Counted from the first letter of the stretch, positions 32,995 to 46,776 are shown. The stretch is 64,000 nt of DNA from Volutella citrinella (GCA_034401135.1 JAWZSP010000003.1:930001-994000); one strand, 5' to 3'. Notes: a model not told the origin generated them from the letters alone. A program made the numbers and translations.

Positions 32995-33707
32995 ATGCAC
33001 AAAAAGGGTTCTGGTCATGGCACCAAGGTACGAAGCCTTCACTACAACGTTTTCCCCACAAACCAATCCTAACTTCCAGGTAGGTCGATCTCGGCAAGGA
33101 TGCTCCTGTAACGGATGAGGGTGCCGGATACGTTCCTTCTGAGTCCCTCGCCGGCGAGTCCTATCGAGAGGGTGGTGATTTCGCTTCCAACGAGGGCATT
33201 CGCACCGAGAACATGCCCTCTGAGGCCGCGCCGCACAGCTCCGATGCCATGAAGAAGTCATCCAAAGCTTCTTCTGGTGACCGTAAGAAGGACCAGAAAC
33301 ATGAGCAGAAACATGAGAAGAAACATGAGCAGACACATGAGCAGACACATGAGCAGACACATGAGAAGACGTATTCTGAGGCCGCTGCGCTTGACTCCTC
33401 TGATGGCGCCGCTCCAAACTTTGACAACAGCCAGTCCCGCGACACCAAGGATCGCCAAAGCAAGGATCACCACCGCAAGAATCGGAAGGAGGACAAGGGG
33501 GACGACTTTTACACCTCCAAAACTGAAGACGGTATTCAAAAGGCTTTCAACGCCGAGATCGGCAGCGAGGACGACCCGAGCCGCCTGGCTGAGCAGGAGC
33601 AGTTCCATCTGACCCAGAGAATGGGCAATAGGCATGCTGGTCGCAAACAGGATGAGGGCGCGAGGAAGACAGCTTTTGATGCCTTGGAGCCTGAGACGTC
33701 TTCTTAA
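32995..33707 (+). CDS. Hydrophilic low-complexity protein with KHEQ/THEQ repeats
   Basis: Exon 1 (32995-33027) encodes MHKKGSGHGTK and ends at GTACGA. Exon 2 starts at 33084 after CAGGTAG and continues VDLGKDAPVTDEGAGYVPSE to TAA, in all 218 residues. Choosing the first CAG instead of the following TAG as acceptor would give an early stop, which fixes the splice. The protein is extremely hydrophilic (Lys, Glu, Asp, His, Ser, Gln), with no signal, span or fold visible. It contains six 4-residue repeats (KHEQ, KHEK, KHEQ, THEQ, THEQ, THEK; about 83-106) and SLAGESYREGGDFASN. The composition recalls stress- or conidiation-associated disordered proteins, but no family match is claimed. Confidence 0.72.
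33297..33368 (+). repeat. 12-bp coding microsatellite, six copies
   Basis: Six in-frame units of MAACATGAGMAG encode (K/T)HE(Q/K). The period is a multiple of three, so copy-number changes would keep the reading frame. Confidence 0.92.
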
Positions 33708-34863
33708 TTCTTTGGGAAATGGACCATGCTCGGTAGTCGCCGGAACGCAAGATGAATTTTGGAGATCACAGGTCTGTGGTCATCCAACACTGCCCATTCG
33801 GGTGTGCTTCGAGAGGGCGATCATCGTGAGGTCGCAATCTATATGCATATAATTTCAGGATATCATGAAAACGCAGGCGACCTAGCATCGCTCCAAGACG
33901 AAAAAAAAAAAAAAAAAAAGTATTTGTGACAGCTGTTTCAAGCATCTGTAGTCATTCAGGAGCAAGTCCTGGTCAATGTGCCGCTTGGAGTAAGTCTGTG
34001 GGCAATCGCCGAGTCTTGCACAGTTGAGCAGCACATACAACACCATTTCAAGACAAACATGATAGATTTCAGACCCCATCACCCAAGATCCAACCCAAAC
34101 GCACCTCGACGCTGTCCCGCCACTATCACAATCCCAGCCCATGGGCCAGCGCCAATCGCGGGTGGGACACCAGATGCCTCAAGCTGAAAATAGCTGATGG
34201 CGGGACAGCCGATGGGGCGCCAGCCAATCAAGACCCTCTAATTGATGACGTCAAGGTTGCAAGGGCCCGCCAAGGATCCGGGTCCAGTTTTGCTCCATCG
34301 TGAGGCACAGAGCGGCACCCAACAAGGTCAACATGGCTGGAAGACAAAGTGGTTGGAAATGGAGACCAAGAGATTTGTAACAAATGCACGATGCGCAAGA
34401 TCCCGCACAATCATATGGTACTTCCATTCTTTGCCCCAGCAATTGCCACCGCCACAGAGTCAGTAGGACCTCTAACTTGCCTGGGAAGGCTGTAATCTTG
34501 ATGCCTGAGGTTGCTGCCTGAACTGCCGCCCGCCGTAAGCCAAAATTTTGAAAATCTGCCCCACCAACGAAAATTCACCCCGCCTCCGTAAACCACAGAA
34601 CTGTCTGGCCGGGACTCGAAGAGCGCCACTCATTGTTGTCGCTGGGACTTTTTTTTTATTCCCTACTGGTTTTCCTTCTTTCCCTGTCTCATCCTCCCCC
34701 CCGACCCACGATCGGTATTTGCCAAACCTCCCGTTTTCTACCAGGTTTGGACTCGGACGGAAAGACACAGCCCCTCTTCCCCTCCGACCGATAAAAAAAG
34801 CGACCCCGTTGACCCCGCGGTCCGTTCAAAAAAAAAGTCGCCCACCTTCACAAATCCATCAAA
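33708..34863. other. Intergenic and CT-rich leader of the ABC-F gene
   Basis: An A-run of about 19 bases starts at 33901. From about 34640 to 34860 the plus strand is strongly pyrimidine-rich with T-runs and ends in ATCAAAATGGCG, a favourable fungal start context. Nothing else recognised. Confidence 0.55.
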
Positions 34864-36848
34864 ATGGCGCCTTCCTCATCCAAGGAGAAGCGTCTCGCCA
34901 AGAAGGCTGCCGAGGGCAAGCTGGGCAAGAAGCGTGCCGGCAAGGCCGCCAAGAACGAGGAGGTCGAACTCGACGCCCACGGCAACCCTATCGTGAACGA
35001 CGATGGCCCTGCTACCGGCGCTGAGAAGCTCGACGAGGTCAAGCGCCTTGCCGACCAGATGGACAAGCACGGTATCTCTGACCGAGTCACCACCGGTGTC
35101 CTGTCCTCCACCCAGACCAGCAAGGACGTCAAGATCACCTCGACCAGCCTGGTGTTCCACGGCCGTGTCCTCATCACTGACTCCACCCTCGAGCTTTCCT
35201 ACGGTCGACGATACGGCCTCCTCGGTGAGAACGGTTGCGGTAAGAGTACCTTCCTTAAGGCCATCGCTGCCCGCGAGTACCCTATCCCCGAGCACGTCGA
35301 CATCTACCTCCTGAACGAGGGTGCTCCCCCCAGCGAGCTCGGCGCCCTTGAGTGGGTCGTCCGTGAGGCCGAGCTCGAACTCGAGCGCCTTGACAAGCTC
35401 GCTGAGAAGCTGCTCGAGGATGAGGGCCCTGACAGCCCTGTCCTTAACGATCTCTACGACGTAAGTATCAATCGTGATTCCCTCGATTCGGTGAGCCGTG
35501 CTGACACAATGCTTGCAACAGCACATGGATAAGATGGATCCCTCCACCTTCGCCACCCGAGCCTCCCTGATTCTCACTGGTCTGGGCTTCAACAAGAAGA
35601 CCATCCACAAGAAGACCAAGGACATGTCCGGTGGTTGGCGAATGCGTGTCGCTCTCGGCAAGGCCCTTTTCGTCAAGCCTTCGCTGCTGCTTCTCGATGA
35701 CCCCACCGCTCACTTGGATCTCGAGGCCTGTGTGTGGCTTGAGGAGTACATGAAGAAGTGGGAACGAACCCTCGTCCTCGTTTCTCACTCTGAGGATTTC
35801 CTCAACGGTGTCTGCAGCAACATGATTGACATGCGTGGAAAGGCCCTCCAGTACTATGGTGGTAACTACGACTCTTACCACAAGACTCGTGCCGAGAACG
35901 AGACCAACCAGATGAAGGCCTACCACAAGCAGCAGGAAGAAATCGTCCACATCAAGAAGTTCATCGCCAGTGCCGGTACCTACGCCAACTTGGTGCGACA
36001 GGCCAAGTCCCGCCAGAAGATCCTGGACAAGATGGAGGCCGACGGTTTCATCCAGCCCGTCGAGCAGGACCGTGTTTTCAGCTTCCGTTTCGCCGATGTC
36101 GACAAGCTGCCCCCTCCCGTCCTTTCTTTCGACAACGTCACCTTCTCCTACTCCGGCAACCCTGATGATGACCTGTACCGCAACCTGGACCTCGGTTTCG
36201 ACATGGACTCCCGAACCGCCCTGGTCGGCCCCAACGGTGTCGGCAAGTCGACCCTCCTGCGTCTGATGACCGGCAAGCTGTCCCCCACCGGCGGTTCCGT
36301 CACCCGACACACCCACTTGAAGCTCGGTCTCTACTCGCAGCACAGCGCTGAGCAGCTCGACCTTACCAAGTCGGCCCTCGACTTTGTGCGAGACAAGTAC
36401 TCGGAGAAGTCCCAGGACTACCAGTACTGGCGCCAGCAGCTTGGCAAGTACGGTCTGTCCGGTGACTCCCAGACTGCTCTGATGGGCACCCTGTCTGAGG
36501 GCCAGAAGAGCCGTATCGTCTTCGCCCTGCTCGCCATTGACAGCCCTAACATGCTTCTGCTTGACGAGCCTACCAACGGTCTGGATATCCCTACCATTGA
36601 CAGTCTGGCTGATGCCATCAACGCCTTTAGCGGAGGTGTCATTGTCGTGTCCCACGACTTCCGGTAAGCTACCAATCCACCCACACCCCAAGTGAGTCCT
36701 AATTACTAATTCACCCGATAGATTGCTCGACAAGATTGCCAAGCAGATTCTTGTGTGCGAGAACCAGACCATCCGCGAGTGGGATGGCACCATCGCCGAG
36801 TACAAGAACTACCTGCGCAAGAAGATGATTTCGGCCGGAGCCGTCTAG
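34864..36848 (+). CDS. ARB1: ABC-F ATPase, ribosome-biogenesis factor Arb1
   Basis: Three exons (34864-35460, 35522-36663, 36722-36848) with GTAAGT and GTAAGC donors join to 621 residues. There are two ABC cassettes and no membrane spans. Cassette 1 has Walker [10 protein letters not shown], signature MSGGWRMR and Walker [13 protein letters not shown]. Cassette 2 has [17 protein letters not shown] and [12 protein letters not shown]. The N-terminus is Lys/Ala-rich ([20 protein letters not shown]). The length and lack of a long N-terminal HEAT region fit Arb1/ABCF2 rather than Gcn20 or New1. In yeast Arb1 shuttles between nucleus and cytoplasm and is required for making both ribosomal subunits. 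Strong codon bias and a CT-rich leader are consistent with high expression. Assignment confident. Confidence 0.95.
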
Positions 36849-39800
36849 ACGCGGAGACTGAGGGGTTCCTTATTTGGGAAATGGACTACAATAGAGCATC
36901 CACCAAAACCAAAAGTTGATGGCATGAGTGGGCATTTTCATGGACGAATAGCGGGTGGCGGGTCACCTGAATGATTTGTGAAACGACGCTACCACGACAC
37001 ATGGGCATCGCCTTGATAGAGAGGCATACACGGTCCGCAAGCACGACCGGACATGACCATGACCATGAAGATGGGTACATTTACGGGATAGATTTTGTTG
37101 ATTTCGTTATGGTTTGAGTATGAACCAACTTCTAGAGGCCTTGATTACCATTAGTATGAATATATGGGTTCAACTCCCGCCTTATTGTTACGATTTTGAA
37201 GTGTTGCCCATGGCCTGTGATGTCGACGGAGTTGGCAAGCATCCAGCCCAGGTCGACCGGACTCAGACACGAACCACGCCGTACCCATTTTCAAGTAGCG
37301 GTAAGGCTCCACTGTCCCAGCCTCGAGCTGAATGCTACCTTGAAAAGCAGCGACTGCTTTGGGTAGCGCTGAGGAAGCCCTGCGATGCGCGGCGTGTGGG
37401 ACGCGTTGCCGCCCACCAAGTCATGGGACTCCAATGGCGTGTCTACCCACGAGTTGGGGTGCCAACGCGTGCCCAGCGCACATTGCATATGCAGCCTCCC
37501 AGATTCGAAAGGCGAGGATACGAATTTGCATTCGGCCTAGCAGTGCTCAGAAGGGAGGGAGGTCAGTGCCCAAGGTAGGTTGCCGATATTAGCAGCCTTC
37601 GTTACGAGAGTGGTAGCAGGCGCAGAACTGTGAGGCTGTACGAGCACGGCTGAGTATGACTCCTTGTCGCTGTACCACCCACCTACGTGCTCGTCAATAG
37701 GGCCATGGATAAAGTGGCTGTGTGGGAAGCGCGATTTTTGTTCATTGGTTTTGGCGTGGTTTTTAGGTTCCCCAACGCCGTTGGCTTTCGTGATATGGTG
37801 CTTTTGGCATGAGTAATGTGAGCTTGTGCATTATGTATCGCCAAACTCCAACTGGAAGCTTTCTTAGTCGGCAAAGGACCAGTATTTCTTGCTGAGCCCA
37901 CGAAAACTTGAGAGATATCCTCGAGCACCTAAAACTCGATGGAAACCCGACAGTACATGCCAGGAATACGTAGGTGTAACGCGGTGATATTGCCCGACAC
38001 AAACTGCTACTACCCTAAAGGCATGCGTGACAGTATCTACAGTTGGGCAAAAACCTCCGAGGTGGGACGCTCAGCTGGCACACTGGCACAGATGGAGCAC
38101 CGGCCACAAAATAACTTGGCCTCGATTAGGAAATCCATCACTCACCCTCGACTGGGGTGGCTCAAAGGACGAGCAGGCACGGATACACGCCACAAAATGG
38201 AGTGGATCTTGTGGGAGAGGCTACTACCAGTAGACTCGAGGCCAGAATCAGATGGGCTGTGGAAGAGGGAACTTCCGGGCTGATGGGGGGTTCTATTGAA
38301 GAGCAGATGGCGGTCGCAGATTTTATGGGGACAGAGATTTACGACGCGTCTGGGGCCTGCACTTGAAAGTTGGAGAGGACGTGTCCTCGGTCGAGGAGAT
38401 AAGGTGCTGCATATGACTGGGGCAAATTGGCGCCCAGGCTGTGATGCTGGCGTTGGCATACTGGGAGCCATCCTGTCAGATTGGCGGTGGCTCTGAACTG
38501 CGTCAACGAACGACAGGAAGTTGGAAGCCATATGCACCACCACAAGCCCCAGTGACAGGACGCTCGGTGAGTGGTGGGTGGAGGAGGTGGTGGTGGTATT
38601 GTGGGCGTTCCCCCTTTGCCCGGCGGAGCAACGCGTGGTGGTGACGGCGGGGCGTCGATGGCAATGGTTGAATTGATGGAGCAACCTGTCCTCGTACCTG
38701 AATTAATTAGCCACGCACTGTGCTGTATCGCTCCGCTGCACGAGCAGGGAAATATGGAACTGGAAATGGAAATGGATAGATGCAGAGGCGGCGGCGGCGA
38801 CAGCAGCTGGGGGGTGGCCGGGGTTGGTGGAGAGCAGCGGCACTCATTGGCTGGCCCTCGGGAAGGAGAGGCACGGCGTGACAGCTACGGGCTACGGGGC
38901 TGCTGCGACGCGGAGGCTGCGGAGGACTGCGCGATGGGCTTGCTAGCTGCTGCGTAGCGGCATGCGGGTAACTGAGAGACACAGGCCGGGGCCCCTGTCC
39001 CAGCGGGGAGCAGGGCAGGGCCAGTGGAGGAGGCGCTGCCCTGGGAATGGGTTGGACGTCCCAGGTGGGCTGCCGGTTGCGGGCTACGGGTAGCGCAGGG
39101 CCCAGGCGAGCAAGGCACCACCACTAGGAGTCTGGGACGGAGCTCACCACCACGTCCCATCGCCAATTCTCGCTCGCCGCCCGTTCCCGCTTCCCGCGCT
39201 CCGGGGCGGCTCCTCTGGCCCTCCTGCCTCCGCCTCGCGCCCTCGCCCTCACCCTCACGCCCTCGACCCGACCGACTTCCTCTGCCTCGCCGCTTGGGGG
39301 CCTTTTGTCGCCTTCACCTTGCTCCCCTTCACCACCACCACGCCGTGCGCATCTCCCCTCCTTTGTCGGTTTCCGATTTTCCCTTCCCTCTTATACTTCC
39401 CTAGCCATCTCCACCACCTCCGTCCATCGTCATCGTCACTTTTGCTGGCATCGCCGCCCGGGGTCTGGCCTCGACAAACCAGTGGGCGCCTTTTTTCCCA
39501 CCACCTAATTGTCTCAACACCGCCCATCGCCCATCACCACCACCAGGCCCGCCAACCCAATTCACCCCTCCCCAGTTCCACACTCCGCCTTCAATTCTCC
39601 TAACGCTCTGGTCTTCTCACTTTTGGGCCTGGACCTGATCTACATCGCCGTCAGCTCGATTCGTCGACATCGCCCACAGCGGCGCCCACAGATCCTGTCA
39701 AGCCTCCCCAGCGCCACCAGATCACGCAGTGCCAATCTTCGCACCCACTATCGCGCCGTGGTGATTCACCCCCCAATCGAGACGACCCGAGGCTTCGATA

Positions 39801-40035
39801 TCGCATCGACCGGCCAGCTCGCGTGCTGCACATCACCTACCCACTGCGCATTCGCATTCCGTTCGGTTCGGCCTCCTCATCCCCATCCCGATACCGCGTC
39901 GCTGCATGACTGCACATGGGTCCTCCAGCCTGACCTGAAGACACCACCACCGCCACCCGTTCTCCCTCCACTCCGTGCCGCGTCCTGCCAACACCGAGCG
40001 CTGCATCACCACACCGCGAGCGCTAGGCCGTCAGG
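36849..40035. other. Long intergenic region and leader of INO80
   Basis: No gene seen in 3.2 kb. From about 39150 to 40030 the plus strand is very CT/CCA-rich, probably the promoter and long 5' leader of INO80. Simple GGT/GGC-rich stretches occur near 38570-38600 and 38785-38800. Confidence 0.5.
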
Positions 40036-43000
40036 ATGGACGGTAACAGCAGCTACCATCGTGGCTCTTCGGTGCTGCAGCGGCCGTCGCACCGCGCCGG
40101 CGACGATGGCGGCGACGACGACCGCAGTCATCACCGGCATCATCGCGACTCGTCCTTCAGCCTGAGGTCGCCCACACAATCCGAGTACCGCCCGCCGCCG
40201 TACTCGTCGCCCAACAACACCTCTGCGAGTCTGGCGAACCCGGGCGCGTCACATCGGTCGCCATCTCGCCCGGCGTTGCCAAACCCTTATTCGGGTGCTT
40301 CTGGTGGCCCCGTCGCGCCGCCCTCGCTGCCGCACCCAGGTGGCCTGGGAAGCGGTGCCAACAGCAGCAACAGCAACAGTGGCGGGCACCAGCACGCGCA
40401 CCAGCATCACCACCACCAAGCTTCGGGGCTGCACGCACCATCGGGCTACTACCCGCCCGGGTCGACACCTTCATCATCGTCGGCGGCACCTCCCAGCGAA
40501 AGCCATCACGCACGCGACAAGCCATCGTCGTCGTCGCGCGGCTTCTACGACCCAACGACCGACACCACCAAGGAACGCCCGGTTTCTGACGCGGCCGGCG
40601 CCTCCTGGGGTGCACACGCGCCGCCCCCGGCCGGCACTCCCAAGTCCAAGGTAAGGGGGCTCCCAACTCCAAAACCCACTTCGCTTTTTTTGTTCGTCCT
40701 CGTCTCTCGGCCCAGCACCAGCACCAAGGCCACCAAAGCACCAGCCCGAGCAAGGCCCCGGATTTGCTTGTGCTGGCCTGCTGGCCTTTTTTACCACCCC
40801 CCCATCCATACCTGAACCATCGTCCGTCCTCGCATCAATCCAATGGCTGCACCATCCCGCGCCCGATCCCAACTAATTTTTCTCACCACGCCTTGACTCT
40901 CCTTTCCATTCCTTGCAACCTCCCGTCTCCATCATCACCACTGCATCACCACGCGCGCCATCCCCAACTGCAGCCCCTGCTTACGTGATTTTTTCGCTCA
41001 CCACTTCCGTAGACTCGCGAGCCATACAACTATTCGCAGTCCGCCGACCAGCACTCATCATCCTACTACAACGGGAACAGCTACACGTCGCCGCGCTCAT
41101 CATTCAATCGCCCTCGCAGCCCTGTCTCCCATTCGCACCCAAACCCGCCCCCCGGCTCCAGCAGCCCCCCGGGGCGACAGCCGCACATGGCATCCCCGAG
41201 CTTGAGGCATCGTGCCACGCCCAGCATGGGCTCAACAACCAACGGCACCTCTGCCCTGCCGCCGCTCGGCAAGTCGGATCTGGCAGCTCCATCACCACCC
41301 AAGCCCGTAGCTCCTTCCACAAGTGTACGCTCTTCACCATCTATCTTCCTTCCATTGCCGGCTTTCATCGATGCATCATACTAACTTCACATCGCAGACT
41401 CCCAGCCGCGCCGCCGACCCCATGTCCTTCTCCAACATCCTGTCCAGCGCCGAGCCTGCCCCTAAGCCGCGGGAGTCTCCTGTGGTCGAGGAACGGCGTC
41501 GGGAGCCCGAGGTCAAGGTCGAGCATCAACCTCGGCGCGAACCAGAGGACGACCACGTTTCCACGCCCAAACACAAACAATCTTCTAAGCGGGAGCGACT
41601 ACGGGAGATTGAACAAGACCAAGATACCGAAGTCGAGAAGGAGGTTGAGACCGAGCCTGAGAGACACCCTGCTCGCAAGGAACGGGATCCCGTTACTAAG
41701 AAGCGAGGAGGTCGCAGGTCTGTCAAGGGCAGAGCATCCGACATCCGTGATGCCGCGACCCCCAAGGCCGCCGGACGGAGGGGTTCTATTAAGAAGGAGT
41801 CACCAACACCTCGCCTCCCGGCCAAGCGACAGGCTAACGGCCAGCCCAAAGCAAAGACTTGGTCACCTGATATGGAGAAGAAGATCCAGGAAGCTGAGAA
41901 TCGCATTGAGGCCAAGGTCTTTACCGACGCGGACGAATTCAACGAGACTGAGTACAAGGAAAGGGCCCAGAAGCGCCGACGCATCATGGCCGACAAGGAG
42001 GCTGAGCTCAACATCCTGCGCCGCGAGGCCTTCACTGTGGCGGCGAGCAAGAAGCTCACGGCGCACTCTGACCTAGGCAAGCGACGATATGACGATGTCT
42101 TTTATGACGAGGCTCTTCACGAGGTCCGCGAACAGGAAATCTTTGCCGAGAAGGAGCGCAAGAAGGACATGCAGCGAAAGCGACGTCGCGAAAAGTCCAT
42201 GGCAGTCACCATGGAGCAGAAGGAAGCCGCCCTAGCCCGTGCAGAGGCTGCCGAGGACGAGACTGAACGACAGAAGCACCTTCGCGACGCCGAGCGCGCC
42301 GGCAAGAAGGCGCAGCAGACGAAGCTTATCCTGCAGAAGGGCATCAAGGGACCCGCGCGCAACCTCGAGCTTAACCTCGAAGGGGGCACCATGTCTAGCT
42401 TCCAGGCCTCTGATGTCGAGTCTGGAACTGGCCGCAAGAAGGGCCGCGGCGGACCTCGCCCCAAGAAGTCTAAGGAGCAGAAACAGGCTGAGAAGGACTC
42501 TGCTGAAGCTGCTCAGGCTGCCCTGGACGCGGGCGAGGAACTGCCTAGCAAGGAAGAGACTCGTGTCCGAATCAAGATCAAGAAGTCCAAGGCCGAGAAG
42601 AACGCTGAGGCGGCTGAGGGCAACGAGGAGAAGCCCGAGAAGGAGCCCAAGACCAAGAAATCCAAGGAGAAGGCTCCCGAAGACGACATCCCCGAGAACG
42701 AAAGGCGCTTCATGTCCAAGGGATACAACCAGATCTATGACCAGATTTGGCGAGACATGGCTCGTAAGGATGTCAACAAGACCTTCAAGCTGGCTGTTGA
42801 CTCGTACGCCACCAAAGCCTCCAATCTCAAGAAGACAGCTATTCTGGCCTCCAAGGAAGCCAAGCGATGGCAGCTTCGCACCAACAAGGGCACCAAGGAC
42901 CTCCAGGCTCGCGCCAAGCGTGTTATGCGTGACATGATGGGCTTCTGGAAGCGGAACGAACGTGAGGAGCGAGACCTCCGCAAGGCCGCCGAGAAGCAGG

Positions 43001-46000
43001 AGATTGAGAATGCCCGCAAGGAAGAAGCCGACCGTGAAGCGGCTCGACAGAAGAGAAAGCTCAACTTCCTCATCTCGCAGACGGAACTGTACTCCCACTT
43101 TATTGGCAAGAAGATCAAGACCGACGAGGTGGAACGCAGCACAGACAACCCCGAGATTGCCAAGGATCCCAACCACGCGGAGCCGTCCAAGTATGACGAT
43201 GTCGCGGAGCCCACGGGACCCGTGGGAGGTAAGGTTACCAACTTTGAGAACCTGGACTTCGAGGAGGGTAGCGATGAAGCCCTGCGCGCTGCTGCTATGG
43301 CCAACGCCCAAAACGCCATTGCCGAGGCGCAGAAGAAGGCACGCGACTTCAACAACCAAGGTCTCGACATGGATGACGAGGGAGAGATGAACTTCCAGAA
43401 CCCCACTGGCCTCGGCGACGTGGAGATTGAGCAGCCCAAGCTGATCAATGCCCAGCTCAAGGAGTACCAGCTCAAGGGTCTGAACTGGCTTGTCAACCTT
43501 TACGAGCAGGGCATCAACGGTATTTTGGCCGACGAAATGGGTCTCGGCAAGACTGTCCAGTCCATCTCCGTCATGGCTTACCTGGCCGAGAAGCATGACA
43601 TCTGGGGTCCTTTCTTGGTCGTCGCTCCCGCATCTACTCTTCACAACTGGCAGCAGGAAATTGCCAAGTTCGTGCCCGAATTCAAGATTCTGCCGTACTG
43701 GGGTAGCGCAGGCGACCGAAAGGTTCTCCGAAAGTTCTGGGACCGCAAGCACACAACCTATCGCAAGGACGCTGCCTTCCACGTTTGTGTCACGTCATAC
43801 CAGCTTGTTGTCTCAGATGTAGCCTACTTCCAGAAGATGAGGTGGCAGTACATGATTCTCGACGAGGCGCAGGCTATCAAGAGCTCGCAGAGTTCGCGTT
43901 GGAAGGCTCTCCTGGGCTTCCACTGCCGAAACCGTCTGCTCCTTACGGGTACGCCCATCCAGAACAACATGCAGGAACTTTGGGCTCTGCTCCACTTCAT
44001 CATGCCGTCTCTCTTCGATTCGCATGATGAGTTCAGCGAATGGTTCTCGAAAGACATCGAATCGCACGCGCAGAGTAACACAAAACTCAACGAAGACCAG
44101 CTGAAGCGTCTGCACATGATTCTCAAGCCATTCATGCTTCGACGTGTGAAGAAGCACGTGCAGAAGGAGCTCGGTGACAAGATCGAGATGGATGTCTTCT
44201 GTGACCTCACCTACCGCCAGCGAGCCTACTACACCAATCTCAGGAACCAGATTAACATCATGGACCTCGTTGAGAAGGCCACTATGGGCGACGATCAGGA
44301 CTCTGGTACGCTCATGAACTTGGTTATGCAGTTCCGAAAGGTCTGTAACCACCCCGACCTCTTTGAGCGAGCCGAGGTCACATCGCCCTTTGCTAGCACA
44401 TATTTCGCGGAGACAGCCTCTTTCATTCGAGAGGGTAGCCTGGTGCCAGTTAACTACTCGAGCCGCAACTTGATCAACTATGAGCTGCCTCAGCTTGTTT
44501 GGCGGGAAGGTGGTCGTCTTGACAAGCCTGGTCGGGACAACCAAAAGGCGGGATGGCGAAACCATGCTCTCAACCACATGATGAATGTGTGGACGCCGCA
44601 GAATGTCCGGAACAACTGCGAAGGCTCAAAGGCATTCTCCTGGCTCCGATTTGCCGACGCCACACCTGGCGACGTGTACGAGGCTACGCACACCAGTCTC
44701 ATCACTCGTGCAGCCAAGGAGCTGCGTAAGCCCAACCGCCTGGCCCATTTCAGTGTCGCATACAGCGATCCCGAGGACGAAAACTACACACCTGCCCATG
44801 CGCTGTTCCAAATCCGCAATCGCTGGGACCGCAAGCCCCTGGCGCAGATTACGAATGAAGGTGTCCTGGATAAGCTGATGAACGTCGCCCGCGCCGATTA
44901 CAGCGATTCCGGACTTGGCCGGCTTGAAGCCGCAGCGCGACCACGTGCCGAGGCACCACCCATTGAGGTGTCGACCTTTGGCCGTGGCACCGGGATTGAG
45001 CGGAATGACGTCTTCTTCAACATCCCCATTCGCAAGATTCTGTATGGCCCGTCGAGCTGGGAGGAGAAGGCGCTTATCCAGAGGAAGACACCCATGGAAC
45101 TCTACCCGAGCCGGGAGGCGCTGCCCACGCCCGACCACGAGAAGAAGCGCTTCACTAACATTGCTGTGCCGTCAATGCGCCGATTTGTCACTGACAGTGG
45201 CAAGCTTGCCAAGCTTGATGAGCTTCTCTTCAAGCTCAAGAACGAGGGCCACCGAGTCCTGCTCTACTTCCAGATGACTCGAATGATTGACATGATGGAG
45301 GAGTACTTGACCTACCGCAACTACAAGTACTGCCGCCTCGACGGTTCCACCAAGCTGGAAGACCGACGAGACACGGTCCACGACTTCCAGACCCGGCCCG
45401 AGATCTTCATCTTCCTGCTGTCGACTCGTGCTGGTGGTTTGGGCATCAACTTGACGTCTGCCGACACGGTCATCTTCTACGACTCGGATTGGAACCCTAC
45501 CATCGATTCGCAGGCCATGGATCGAGCGCACAGATTGGGACAGACGAAGCAGGTCACGGTGTACCGCTTGATTACTCGCGGCACCATTGAGGAGCGTATC
45601 CGAAAGCGAGCCCTGCAGAAGGAAGAAGTGCAGCGCGTGGTTATTCAGGGCGGTGGTGCTAGTGTCGACTTCTCTGGCCGTCGGGCTCCCGAGAACCGCA
45701 ACCGCGATATTGCTATGTGGCTTGCCGATGACGAGCAGGCGGAGATGATTGAGCGACGTGAGAAGGAGATGCTTGACGCTGGCGAGTTTGACAAGCCGCA
45801 GAAGAAGAAGAGTGCTAAGCGGCGCAAGGCTGAAAATGCCGCCAGCTTGGATGAAATGTACCATGAGGGTATGTATCCCCAGCCCAAGCGTAGCGAGTGA
45901 TATTTGGCAAGTACTAACGGCATTGATAGGCGAGGGCAACTTTGATGATGGCTCCAAGGGCCTGTCTGGCACGGCCACGCCAGCAACCCCTGTCGAGAGC

Positions 46001-46099
46001 GATGCTAAGGGCAAGCGAGGCCGAGGCAAGGGGTCAAGCAAGCGGGCCAAGACGGCCAAGCAGCGACTCGCCATTGCTGACGGCATGGTTGACGGGTAG
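40036..46099 (+). CDS. INO80: INO80 chromatin-remodelling ATPase
   Basis: Four exons (40036-40650, 41013-41324, 41398-45868, 45930-46099) give 1855 residues. The first about 330 residues are Ser/Pro/His-rich and disordered. A charged region follows, then the DBINO domain (about 744-880; [19 protein letters not shown] onward) that binds actin-related proteins. The Snf2 ATPase starts near 985: [13 protein letters not shown] (Walker A about 1022), DEAQ (about 1131) and [15 protein letters not shown]. The long Ino80-type insertion separates it from the C-terminal helicase lobe (about 1580-1710; [37 protein letters not shown]). The tail is basic ([20 protein letters not shown]). INO80 slides and spaces nucleosomes and acts in transcription, replication and repair. 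Intron 1 (362 bases) is long for this window. The GTATGT donor at 45869 avoids an early TGA at 45898. Confidence 0.96.
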
Positions 46100-46678
46100 A
46101 CACCAAGTCTCACGAATCGTGCGAACCTTGCGAGGTAGCGCATGTTGTAATAACTATTGCAGGGAGGGATGGAGGGACTTTCCGGAGGCGAGGTTTCAGC
46201 AGCGGAGTGTGGGAATAATATGTCATTGTGTTTTCCTGGCCTGATATGGAAATCAGTCTCAGCTTGCCGTTATTTTTTTTTGGGATGGATGGACCGGAGT
46301 CAGGCTCAAGCAAAAATGTTCGCTATGCAGCCGAGGCGGTGATAGGAGGAGTAGAAGGGCGGGCGGCATGCCCGAACCAACAAGACGTACCAAAAAAGAA
46401 AAGGGCCAAAAGGGTGAGTCTCGTGACGATGTTTGTCTGTTGCGGCCGTTTGGTTTTTGCGATGTACTACTATATCTACTTTATTGATAGACAAAGACGA
46501 TGGTCATTGCTTCCAGGCGACACGAGGACCGGCATGGCTTGCGAGGAGGCTGAGTGAGATGTCGAATATATGGGATATGATATGTCTACCACATTTGCTT
46601 GAAGCTGGAGCAGCCGATGACGAGGGGTGGAGATGCTCGGGATTCTCGGTAGCAAATAACGCACACCCTTCACATCAA
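46100..46678. other. 3' flank of INO80
   Basis: No gene recognised. It leads into the tRNA-Glu array. Confidence 0.5.
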
Positions 46679-46776
46679 TCCGGTATGGTGTAGTGGCTAA
46701 CATTTCGCGCTCTCATAACTTGAGGGATTCAATATCTTGATCCGCGGAGCCCAGGGTTCGATTCCCTGTACCGGAG
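46679..46776 (+). tRNA. tRNA-Glu(CTC), 26-base intron (copy 1)
   Basis: Acceptor arms TCCGGTA and TACCGGA pair and the discriminator is G. The anticodon stem is TCGCG/CGCGG with loop CTCTCA giving anticodon CTC; the T-arm is CAGGG-TTCGATT-CCCTG. The 98-base gene minus a 72-base mature tRNA leaves an intron after position 37, starting TAACTTGAGGG. TTTTCTTTT follows within about 12 bases, a polymerase III terminator. Except for one base in the intron it is identical to copy 4. Confidence 0.97.

Noticed and set aside
35468..36805. 445-codon minus-strand frame opposite Arb1
   Set aside because: Antisense shadow of the ABC-F gene; crosses its introns and has no recognisable domain.
42232..43782. 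516-codon minus-strand frame opposite INO80
   Set aside because: Antisense shadow of the ATPase exon; Leu-rich with no recognisable domain.
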